This document shows, in pieces, positions 1 through 7,314 of a stretch of 64,000 nucleotides of DNA (the stretch's first letter is position 1; each line of letters starts with the position of its first letter). Under the pieces are notes generated by a model that was not told where the DNA came from, searched no databases, and was given only the letters and a program-made list of their open reading frames with translations. Source of the DNA: Deltaproteobacteria bacterium (GTDB taxonomy: Bacteria; Desulfobacterota; Binatia; HRBIN30; JACQVA1). The DNA lies in assembly GCA_016178705.1 (NCBI GenBank), contig JACOST010000030.1, positions 310,001 to 374,000 of the forward strand. The letters are read 5' to 3'. The translations under genes were made by a program, and so were the position numbers.

Positions 1-2
1 AG

Positions 3-425
3 TTCGTCGTCTTGCTCACCGACGGGCAGAGCAACGCCGGCCGCATCACCCCGCAAACCGCCGCCGAAGCCGCCGCCGCGCTGGGTGTAAAGGTGTACAC
101 CGTCGGCGCCGGCACTCGCGGCGTCGCGCCGTATCCCGATCACGATCTCTTCGGCAACAAGGTCTACCGGCCGATGCAGGTCGACATCGACGAGGAGACG
201 CTCAAGAAGATCGCCGCGACCACCAGCGGCCGCTACTTCCGCGCCACCGACACCAAGAGCTTGCGCGACGTGTACGAAGAGATCGATCGCAGCGAGAAGA
301 CCGAGTTCGAAGCGCCGCAGTTCCTCGATTTCCGCGAGCTCTACGCATGGTTTGCGTGGCCCGCGCTCGGTCTGCTCCTGCTCGAAATCGGTCTCGGCGA
401 GACGGTGTTGAGGAAGTTGCCATGA
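3..425 (+). CDS. BatA-like VWA-domain membrane protein, C-terminal part
   Basis: The gene enters from the left edge; only about 140 C-terminal residues are present. They begin inside a von Willebrand factor A domain: a strand followed by TDG (VLLTDGQSNAG), then GVKVYTVGAG, typical of the BatA half of Bat aerotolerance operons. A single hydrophobic helix near the C-terminus (FAWPALGLLLLEIGLGE) matches the usual BatA/BatB membrane anchor. The stop overlaps the next gene's ATG by 4 bases (ATGA), so the two are probably translationally coupled. The MIDAS DxSxS motif must lie upstream and cannot be checked here. Bat proteins are thought to work with a MoxR ATPase in envelope stress or metal insertion, but the substrate is unknown. 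Confidence 0.85.
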   Translation, partial: FVVLLTDGQSNAGRITPQTAAEAAAALGVKVYTVGAGTRGVAPYPDHDLFGNKVYRPMQVDIDEETLKKIAATTSGRYFRATDTKSLRDVYEEIDRSEKTEFEAPQFLDFRELYAWFAWPALGLLLLEIGLGETVLRKLP

Positions 426-1465
426 TCCTCTGGCGCGACACGCTCAATCTGATCGCGCTGGTGCTGGTGCCCGCGCTGGTCGTGTTTTTCGTGCGCGCGC
501 GGCGGCAGCGGCAGCGTGCGTTGGAGACCTTCATCGCCGCCGGATTGCTGCCCACAATCGCGCCCGACGTCGATGCGCGCCGGCGCAGCGTGCGCATGGC
601 GCTGCTGACGCTGGCGCTGCTCTGCTTGGTGGTGGCGCTCGGCGGACCGATGTGGGGCTTCCGCTGGCAGGAGGTTCACCGCGAAGGCATCGACCTAATC
701 GTCGCCATCGACACCTCGCGCAGCATGTTGGCCGTCGACGTGAAACCAAACCGCCTCGCCCGCGCCAAGCTGGCGGTGCAAGATCTGCTCGCGCAACTCA
801 ACGGCGATCGCATCGGCTTGGTCGCCTTCGCCGGCAGCGCGTTCGTGCAGTGTCCCCTCACGCTCGACTACGGCGCTTTCGCGCAGAGCCTCGACGCTGT
901 CGAGGTCGGCATCATTCCAAAGGGTGGCACCGCGCTCGCGGACGCGATCGACACCAGCCTCGAAGCCTTCGAAGGCCGGCAGGGGAGTCATCAAGCGTTG
1001 GTGCTGATCACCGACGGCGAGGATCACGAAGGCAAAGTGAAGGACGCCGCCAAGCGCGCCAGCGAGCGCGGGGTGAAAATCTACACCGTCGGCATCGGCA
1101 CGCCCGACGGTGAGTTGATCCCGGGCGAGTCGGGCGGATTTCTGAAAGACCGCAGCGGCCAGGTGGTGAAGTCGCGCCTCGACGAAGAGTCGCTGAAGGA
1201 CATCGCTGTGGAAACCGGCGGCGTCTACCTCCACGCCGTCGGCGCGTCGTTCGGTCTGACCGAACTCTACCGCGATTACATCGCGAAGATGGAAAAGCGC
1301 GAGTTGGCGAGCACGCTCGAACGCCGCTTCGAGCATCGCTTCCAGATTCCGTTGGCGCTGGCGTTTGTGCTGTTGCTGATCGAGCCGCTGGTCGGCGAAC
1401 GGCGAAGCGTGCGTCGCTCGTTGCGTGCGCGACGGTGGTGGCGCCGCGCGAAGGAGCCGGCATGA
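422..1465 (+). CDS. BatB-like VWA-domain membrane protein
   Basis: This 347-residue protein has the BatA/BatB architecture: an N-terminal hydrophobic helix (residues about 6-21), a second helix after a basic stretch (about 60-75), a VWA domain with an intact MIDAS (DTSRSM, then the TDGEDHEGK strand) and a C-terminal membrane helix (PLALAFVLLLIEP) followed by Arg-rich residues. The ATG at 422 overlaps the preceding stop (ATGA) and places the first helix at the N-terminus. An earlier in-frame ATG at 347 would add residues with no family match. It is the second gene of the bat operon, with a further 4-base overlap into the TPR gene. The domain probably faces the periplasm and binds partner proteins through a metal ion. 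Confidence 0.9.
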   Translation: MILWRDTLNLIALVLVPALVVFFVRARRQRQRALETFIAAGLLPTIAPDVDARRRSVRMALLTLALLCLVVALGGPMWGFRWQEVHREGIDLIVAIDTSRSMLAVDVKPNRLARAKLAVQDLLAQLNGDRIGLVAFAGSAFVQCPLTLDYGAFAQSLDAVEVGIIPKGGTALADAIDTSLEAFEGRQGSHQALVLITDGEDHEGKVKDAAKRASERGVKIYTVGIGTPDGELIPGESGGFLKDRSGQVVKSRLDEESLKDIAVETGGVYLHAVGASFGLTELYRDYIAKMEKRELASTLERRFEHRFQIPLALAFVLLLIEPLVGERRSVRRSLRARRWWRRAKEPA

Positions 1466-2469
1466 GTCGGGGCCGGCGAGCTGGTTCGTTTTTCCGAGAG
1501 GGAACTCCCGTCCGAGGGTCCGTCATACCGGCGAAAGCCGGTATCCAGGCGGGGTCGTGGGGCTTGAGCCTGGATTCCGGCTTCCGCCGGAATGACGAGA
1601 GGGGAGCCCACCCCATTCATGCGGAGAGCCCCCGGCTGCTGGGAAGGCGGTCCACTGTGATCGCTGTGCTCGCGCTCGGCTGCATCGCCTGGCTCGATCC
1701 GTATGCCACGGCGCGCGAAGGCAATCGGCTGCTGGCCGCGGGCAAGTATGAAGAGGCAACGGCGAAGTACAACGAAGCGCTCGTCGATCAACCCGACTCG
1801 CCGCAGCTCCACTTCAATCAAGGTGTGGCCGCGTACAAGCAGGGCAAGTACGACGACGCGTTGAAAGCGTTCCAGCAGGTCCCGACCAGCGACGACGATC
1901 TGGCGCGTACCGCACGCGTCGCCTTCAGCATGGGCAACACCAAGGCGAAGTTGGCCGAGGCCGCCGAGTCGTCCGATCCGAAGGCCGCGCTGAGCAACTA
2001 CGCCGAGGCGCTGGCGCTCTATCGCCGTGCGATGGGTGCCGCACCCGATGACCTCGACAGTAAGTTCAACCACGAATTGGTGGAGAAGAAACTCGCCGAT
2101 TTGAAGAAGAAGCTCGAAGAACAACAGAAGGAGAAGCAGGACCAACAGCAGCAGAATGAACAGAACCAAGACCAACAGCAGCAAGATCAGCAGAAGCAAG
2201 ATCAACAAAACTCGGGCGACAAGCAGGATCAGCAGGGCGAGCAGAAGGATCAACAGCAAGCCGAGCCGAGCCCTGACAAGGAAGACAAGAAGGACCAGCA
2301 GCAAGCGGGCGGTGGCGCCGCAGAACAAGCAGAGAAGAAGGACGGCGAGCTGTCGAAGCAGGAGGCTGCCGCCGTGCTCGACTCGCAACGCGATCAAGAA
2401 GTGCAGCCGGGCGACGTGATCAAGAAGCTCCAGGGCGCTGTGGTCGGCGAACCGGCGCAAGATTGGTGA
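1462..2469 (+). CDS. BatC-like TPR protein with Gln-rich tail and an in-frame palindromic repeat
   Basis: This 335-residue protein starts at an ATG overlapping the previous stop by 4 bases. After about 20 residues the reading frame passes through a palindromic DNA repeat (translated as VIPAKAGIQ ... LDSGFRRND). It then enters a membrane or signal helix (TVIAVLALGCIAWL, about residues 68-81), TPR-like helices (AREGNRLLAAGKYEEATAKY, then HFNQGVAAYKQGKYDDAL) and a long Gln/Asp/Lys tail of QDQQQQ type typical of BatC proteins. The TPRs probably act as an adaptor among Bat partners. The repeat length keeps the frame open, so the protein may still be made with a foreign cytoplasmic segment. If a later start is used instead, no obvious one precedes the helix. 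Confidence 0.82.
   Translation: MSRGRRAGSFFREGTPVRGSVIPAKAGIQAGSWGLSLDSGFRRNDERGAHPIHAESPRLLGRRSTVIAVLALGCIAWLDPYATAREGNRLLAAGKYEEATAKYNEALVDQPDSPQLHFNQGVAAYKQGKYDDALKAFQQVPTSDDDLARTARVAFSMGNTKAKLAEAAESSDPKAALSNYAEALALYRRAMGAAPDDLDSKFNHELVEKKLADLKKKLEEQQKEKQDQQQQNEQNQDQQQQDQQKQDQQNSGDKQDQQGEQKDQQQAEPSPDKEDKKDQQQAGGGAAEQAEKKDGELSKQEAAAVLDSQRDQEVQPGDVIKKLQGAVVGEPAQDW
1521..1597. repeat. Palindromic repeat (CGTCAT...ATGACG) inside the batC-like gene
   Basis: A 77-bp near-palindrome bounded by CGTCAT and ATGACG. The inner arms GCCGGTATCCAGGC and GCCTGGATTCCGGC are complementary but for one base. Translated, it gives the VIPAKAGIQ/LDSGFRRND peptide often seen in predicted proteins of unrelated bacteria (remembered pattern, not searched). 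It lies between the start codon and the first membrane helix of the TPR gene. Confidence 0.85.
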
Positions 2470-2488
2470 TGACAGCGCGCGGGTGTTG

Positions 2489-2560
2489 GGGCGACGCATG
2501 CGTCGCCCTCCGATCGGCGGTCGCGTGGGTCTGCGGCGGAGGGCGACGCATGCGTCGCCC
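2489..2560. repeat. Two copies of a perfect 20-bp palindrome at the batD start
   Basis: GGGCGACGCATGCGTCGCCC occurs at 2489-2508 and again at 2541-2560, separated by 32 bases. Each copy is perfectly self-complementary. The second copy supplies the probable start codon of the BatD/E gene (ATG at 2550). The pair separates the preceding stop codon from the gene's signal peptide, in an operon whose earlier junctions overlap by 4 bases. Confidence 0.9.
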
Positions 2561-5135
2561 CTACATGACGCTGCTTCTGCTCGCCATCACGACTGGTCGA
2601 GCCAATGCGGCCGACATCAGCGTGCGCGCGACACTCAATCGGTCCACTGTCCAAGTCGGTCAGACCGCCGACCTCACCGTCCAGATCAACGGCGCGCAGA
2701 ACGCGCCGGCGCCAGCGTTGACCGCACCCGACGGCGTGAGCATTCGCTACGCCGGTCCGTCGACACAGGTCTCGATCATCAACAACCAGATGTCAGCTTC
2801 GGTGGGTCACCACTTCACCGTCACGACGACGAAGCCGGGGACCTTCACGATCGGACCGATCAGCGTCGAGGTGGACGGCAAGTCGTACGACGCCGGCAGT
2901 GTCACACTAACAGCCGGCGCAGCGCCGCCACCGGCGCGCGGGCAAGCTGCCGCGCGGGGTGGATCGCAGCAGCTACGGATCGAGTTGTCCGCGCCGAAGA
3001 CGGAGGTCTATCTGCGCGAGCGCCTGCCGCTGAGCGTCAAGCTCATCGTCGGCAACGTGCGCGTCAGCGATCTGCAATACCCGACGATTACCGGCGATGG
3101 CTTTGAGCTGGAGAAGTTTGCCGAGCCGGCGCAGCATCAAGAACAGACCGCGCAGGGGGCGACGCAGGTCGTCGATTTGCAAACGACGCTGACGCCGCTG
3201 CGCAGCGGGTCGCTCACAATCGGTCCCGCCAAGATGACGATGAACGTGATCACCCCGCGGCGTGGCGGCGGCACTGATCCGTTCTTCGAGCAGTTCTTCG
3301 GCAACGATCCGTTTGGCGCACGCAAAGCGGTCGAGCTGCAGTCCGAGCCGCTGACGCTCACCGTGCTGCCGTTGCCCGACGCCGGCAAGCCCGCGGATTT
3401 CTCCGGCGCGGTTGGCCGCTTCGAGTTCGAGGTGAAGGCCGCGCCGCTCGATCTGCAGGTTGGCGATCCCATCACCGTCACGATGACGATCCGCAGCAGC
3501 GGCAATCTGGAGAACGTCACAGTGCCGGCGATCGCGGGAAGTGACAAGCTGCGGGTCTATCCAATTCAAGCGCAGTCGCCGCCGACCCAGGCGCAGCCTG
3601 CGGCGAGAGCACATGAAAAAGTCTTCGAGCAAGTAGTACTGCCGCAGCAGGCCGGCGCCGTCACCCTCCCCGAGCTGCGTTTCAGCTACTTTGATCCCGA
3701 GGCGCGCGCGTATCGCACGATCACCCAAGCGCCGATCGCGGTGAACGTGCGCGCGTCGGCGCAAGCGCAATCGGCGCCGCGGATTATCGGCGCGCTGCCG
3801 CGCGAGGCGACCCGCGCGCCGGAGTCGCTCGGACGCGACATCGTCTTCATCAAGGACGCACCGGGCGAGTTTACGCCCATCGGCGCGCGCCGCTATCGCA
3901 ACGTGGCATTCTGGCTGTTTCAACCCTTGCCACTGCTGGCGTGGATCGCGGCGCTCGTCTACGACCGCCAGCATCGCCGACTCACCGGGGACGAACGGTA
4001 CGCGCGATTCACGCGCGCCGGCCGACAGGCGCGCGCCGCTATTGCCGGCGCACGCGATGCGATGCAGGCGGGCAATCCGGCCGCGTTCTACGACGCGGTC
4101 GCGCGCGCCGTCAGCGAGTACCTTTCGGCCAAACTCGCGCTGCCGCCTGGGAGCGTAACGGCCGATAGCGCCGGCGATCGCCTGCGCGCGCTCGGATTGC
4201 CGGCGCAGATCACGGATGAGCTGACGGAATTCTTCGCTACCTGCGAGCGGGTGCGTTTCGCGCCGGCTGCCGCCGGCGACGGCGACATGCGGCGCACGCT
4301 CGAACGCGCCGACGCGATCGTGCGTGCGCTCGAACGCGAGCGCGCTGTCGCCAAATCGGTGGCCAAATCCGTCGTCACAGTGGCGCTGGTGCTACTGCTC
4401 GCCGGCTTCGCGTGGGCCACCGGCTTCGCATCAGCGACGACAAACGTGGAGAGTCCGAACACGCTGTTCTTCCGCGCCAACGCGCTCTACGGCGAAGAGA
4501 AGTACGCCGATGCGGCGGCGGAGTACGAGAAGATCCTCGCCGGCGGTGTCGACAGCGGCAACCTCTACTTCAATCTCGGCAACGCCTACTTCCGCAGCGG
4601 CGACGCCGGCCATGCGATCCTCAACTACGAACGGGCGCGGCGCGTCATGCCGCGCGATCCCGATCTGCACGCCAACCTCGGCTTCGCCCGTGAAGGCAGC
4701 GACGACAGCAACGACCTGCCGGTCTACGCCCGGCTGCTGTTTCCACTCGCCGAACGGATGAGCGGCGATGAGTTGCTGCTCTTCGCCAGCGCGCTCTACA
4801 CGCTGCTGATGATTTGTCTCATCTTCAGCCGCTTGGTTCCGACTGCGCAACGCATCGGATCGCGCGCTACGGTCGGTGTCGCGGTCGCGCTCGCCATCGT
4901 GGTCACGTCGACCGCGTATCGGTTGTGGGCGATCGACCTGCCGACCTACGCCGTGGTGGTGGCACCGAGCGAGCAGACCGTGCGCTTCGAGCCGTCCGCG
5001 TCCGGCACCACGCACTACGCGGCCAAACCCGGCGCGCTGCTGCGAGTGCTCGCCGAGCGCGAAGGCTGGGCGCAAGTCGCGCGCAGCGACGGCGAGCGCG
5101 GCTGGATCGAGTCGGCGGCGGTGGCGAAATTGTAG
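2550..5135 (+). CDS. BatD/BatE fusion: oxygen-tolerance domain, TPRs and SH3-like domain
   Basis: An 861-residue secreted membrane protein. From ATG 2550 it has a good signal peptide (MRRPY, a hydrophobic core, then RANA) with GGAGG about 7 bases upstream. An overlapping ATG at 2469 (TGATG with the previous stop) would add a 27-residue extension made of repeat DNA. Residues about 20-430 look like BatD (repeated beta domains); a membrane helix follows (VAFWLFQPLPLLAWIAALV), then a cytoplasmic helical region and another helix near 615-630. After that come TPRs (FRANALYGEEKYADAAAEYE, NLYFNLGNAYFRSGDAGHA), two more helices and an SH3-like end (GALLRVLAEREGWAQV ... GWIES). The last part corresponds to BatE, so BatD and BatE are fused. 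It closes the bat operon. Confidence 0.85.
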   Translation: MRRPYMTLLLLAITTGRANAADISVRATLNRSTVQVGQTADLTVQINGAQNAPAPALTAPDGVSIRYAGPSTQVSIINNQMSASVGHHFTVTTTKPGTFTIGPISVEVDGKSYDAGSVTLTAGAAPPPARGQAAARGGSQQLRIELSAPKTEVYLRERLPLSVKLIVGNVRVSDLQYPTITGDGFELEKFAEPAQHQEQTAQGATQVVDLQTTLTPLRSGSLTIGPAKMTMNVITPRRGGGTDPFFEQFFGNDPFGARKAVELQSEPLTLTVLPLPDAGKPADFSGAVGRFEFEVKAAPLDLQVGDPITVTMTIRSSGNLENVTVPAIAGSDKLRVYPIQAQSPPTQAQPAARAHEKVFEQVVLPQQAGAVTLPELRFSYFDPEARAYRTITQAPIAVNVRASAQAQSAPRIIGALPREATRAPESLGRDIVFIKDAPGEFTPIGARRYRNVAFWLFQPLPLLAWIAALVYDRQHRRLTGDERYARFTRAGRQARAAIAGARDAMQAGNPAAFYDAVARAVSEYLSAKLALPPGSVTADSAGDRLRALGLPAQITDELTEFFATCERVRFAPAAAGDGDMRRTLERADAIVRALERERAVAKSVAKSVVTVALVLLLAGFAWATGFASATTNVESPNTLFFRANALYGEEKYADAAAEYEKILAGGVDSGNLYFNLGNAYFRSGDAGHAILNYERARRVMPRDPDLHANLGFAREGSDDSNDLPVYARLLFPLAERMSGDELLLFASALYTLLMICLIFSRLVPTAQRIGSRATVGVAVALAIVVTSTAYRLWAIDLPTYAVVVAPSEQTVRFEPSASGTTHYAAKPGALLRVLAEREGWAQVARSDGERGWIESAAVAKL

Positions 5136-5173
5136 GCGAAGCTGTCGCAAGGATCGATCGGTAGGGAGAACCG

Positions 5174-5741
5174 GCGGTTGAAACCGCGGCTGTAAAATAC
5201 ACGAAGTCCGCCTTCGCGGACTTGATGGCGCAATGCATCTCGACAGCCGTCACTCCTCATTGGTTCCGCATTGCTCCCAGTCTGCAACGATCGTTACCGC
5301 GTTGTGATGCTCTTCCTGCCGCTCGATGTAGGCCTTCACCGCATTCACAGAATCCTTTCCAACTGTTAACGCGCCGTACGATCCGTGCCACTTGAAGAAG
5401 TCACCCGATGAGATCTGATGGGTAACGAGATGAGAGCTGGCCCCCTTCACTTCCTTCATCAAGCGGGCGACCGCTAAGGTTGCCGGTATCCGCACCACGA
5501 GATGCACGTGATCCGCTATGCCGCCAATCGCCAGCGGCTCACAGCCGAGGTCATCGCACTTGGCGGGAATGGCGACGTATACCGCTCGCTCCCCATCAGA
5601 AACAAGCAGCGGCGTTCGGTCCCATGTCGCCCACACGCAATGAACCCACAGTTGGGTGAACGACCTGCGCATGCCGCCCGCCTTCCTTACTGAGTCCGCG
5701 TAGGCGGACTTGGTGCCGTTCCTAGTCGCGGTTTCAACCGC
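5174..5741. mobile_element. REP-type single-Tyr transposase element with inverted palindromic ends
   Basis: About 570 bp. The left end holds GCGGTTGAAACCGC (5174-5187) and the hairpin AAGTCCGC-CTTC-GCGGACTT (5204-5223). The right end holds the same two modules in inverted order and orientation: AGTCCGC...GCGGACT (5693-5710), then GCGGTTTCAACCGC (5728-5741). Between them is one transposase gene. Paired REP-like hairpins around a Y1 transposase are the layout expected of a RAYT-type element. It lies between the bat operon and glpK and interrupts no recognisable gene. Confidence 0.85.
5250..5672 (-). CDS. Y1 transposase of the REP-associated (RAYT/IS200-like) family
   Basis: A 140-residue protein of the IS200-like Y1 superfamily. 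It carries the HUH metal motif (DHVHLVV, His55 and His57) and a probable catalytic Tyr115 in AYIERQEEHH. The N-terminal strand pattern (FTQLWVHCVWATWDRTP) and the FFKWHGSYGALTV segment are characteristic of the REP-associated branch. ATG at 5672 is chosen because it begins the conserved strand; the open frame continues upstream into unrelated sequence. Single-strand cutting at the flanking hairpins is the expected activity. Family motifs are intact and no stop interrupts it, so it may be active. Confidence 0.9.
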   Translation of the reverse strand: MRRSFTQLWVHCVWATWDRTPLLVSDGERAVYVAIPAKCDDLGCEPLAIGGIADHVHLVVRIPATLAVARLMKEVKGASSHLVTHQISSGDFFKWHGSYGALTVGKDSVNAVKAYIERQEEHHNAVTIVADWEQCGTNEE

Positions 5742-5819
5742 AAGGCAAACTCTCTCAGCCCAACCGTCCTTGACTTTCGGCCCTCGAATCCCGACTGTCG
5801 ACACCTTCGGAGGGGGCAC

Positions 5820-7304
5820 ATGTCTCGCTACGTTCTCGCCATCGATCAGGGCACGACCGGCAGCACGGTGATCGTGTTCGACGACACCGGACGCGTGCGC
5901 GGCCGCGGCTACTCGGAGTTTCGCCAGTACTACCCGAAGCCCGGCTGGGTCGAGCATGATGCGGAAGAGATCTGGACCGTTACGTTGCGGGTGATCAAGG
6001 CTGCGCTGCGCAGCGCGCGGCTGAAGCCGGCGCAGATCGCCGCCATCGGCATCACCAATCAGCGCGAGACCACTGTGCTGTGGGATCGTCACAGCGGTCG
6101 GCCGATTCATCGCGCCATCGTCTGGCAAGATCGCCGCACCGCGCCGGCGTGTGAAGCGCTGCGCGCCGCCGATCTCGAACACGCGGTGCGCGCCAAAACC
6201 GGCCTGGTGCTCGATCCGTATTTCTCCGGCACCAAGGTGAAGTGGTTGCTCGACAACGTGAAGGGCGCGCGCGCCAAAGCCGATCGCCTTGCGTTCGGCA
6301 CCATCGACACTTGGCTGATCTGGAAACTCACCGCTGGGCGCACGCACGTGACCGACAACACCAACGCCTCGCGTACGCTGCTGTTCAACATCCGCGAACG
6401 CCGATGGGACGCCGAAATGTTGCGCACGCTCGACGTACCGGCGTCGGTACTCCCCGACGTGGTGCGATCGAGCGGCACCGTCGCGACCACCGACGCGAAA
6501 GTGTTCGGTGCCGAGGTGCCCATCGCCGGCATCGCAGGCGATCAGCAAGCCGCCCTGTTTGGGCAGGCCTGTTTTCATCCCGGGTTGGTGAAGAACACCT
6601 ACGGCACCGGCTGCTTCATGCTGCTGTTCACCGGTGACGATGCGATCGAGTCACGTCGTGGTCTGCTCACGACGATGGCGTGCGCGGCCGATGGTGGTCC
6701 GGCGTACGCGCTCGAAGGTTCGATCTTCATCGCCGGGGCGGCGGTGCAGTGGTTGCGCGACGGCCTTGGCATCATCAAGACGGCGGCCGAGACCGAACGC
6801 CTCGCGCGCCAGGTCGATTCGACGCTGGGCGTGTACTTGGTGCCCGCCTTCGTCGGCCTCGGTGCGCCGTACTGGGATCCGCAGGCGCGCGGCGCACTGG
6901 TCGGTCTCACTCGCGGCGTGACGCGCGCGCACGTCGCGCGGGCGACGCTGGAATCACTAGCGTATCAAACCCGCGACGTGGTCGACACGATGCTCGTGGA
7001 GTCGGGCCGGCAGCTCGCCGGCCTGCGCGTCGACGGCGGCGCGGTGGCGAACGATTTCCTGATGCAGTTCCAAGCCGACGTGCTCGGCACAGTGGTCGAT
7101 CGGCCGAAGGTAATCGAGACCACCGCGCTCGGCGCCGCGTTGTTGGCCGGCATGGGCGTGGGCCTGTGGAAGTCGCCCGCGCAGCTCGAACGCGTGCGCC
7201 AACGCGATCGGGTATTCAAGCCGAAGATGAAGCCGGAGCAGCGCGAAGCGCTCTATCAAGGCTGGCGCCGCGCGGTCGCGGCAGTGCGTTCACTCGGCGC
7301 GTAG
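5820..7304 (+). CDS. glpK: Glycerol kinase
   Basis: This 494-residue FGGY-family kinase phosphorylates glycerol to sn-glycerol 3-phosphate in the cytoplasm. The N-terminal phosphate loop ([13 protein letters not shown]), the [10 protein letters not shown] substrate motif, [26 protein letters not shown] and the C-terminal [16 protein letters not shown] are all present, and the length is normal for the family. ATG 5820 follows GGAGG closely. It stands alone: no glpF or glpD is beside it, a transposase element lies upstream and a decayed restriction gene on the opposite strand lies downstream. Related FGGY kinases use other sugars, but the GDQQA and NQRE motifs favour glycerol. Confidence 0.95.
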   Translation: MSRYVLAIDQGTTGSTVIVFDDTGRVRGRGYSEFRQYYPKPGWVEHDAEEIWTVTLRVIKAALRSARLKPAQIAAIGITNQRETTVLWDRHSGRPIHRAIVWQDRRTAPACEALRAADLEHAVRAKTGLVLDPYFSGTKVKWLLDNVKGARAKADRLAFGTIDTWLIWKLTAGRTHVTDNTNASRTLLFNIRERRWDAEMLRTLDVPASVLPDVVRSSGTVATTDAKVFGAEVPIAGIAGDQQAALFGQACFHPGLVKNTYGTGCFMLLFTGDDAIESRRGLLTTMACAADGGPAYALEGSIFIAGAAVQWLRDGLGIIKTAAETERLARQVDSTLGVYLVPAFVGLGAPYWDPQARGALVGLTRGVTRAHVARATLESLAYQTRDVVDTMLVESGRQLAGLRVDGGAVANDFLMQFQADVLGTVVDRPKVIETTALGAALLAGMGVGLWKSPAQLERVRQRDRVFKPKMKPEQREALYQGWRRAVAAVRSLGA

Positions 7305-7314
7305 CGCGGCGCTC

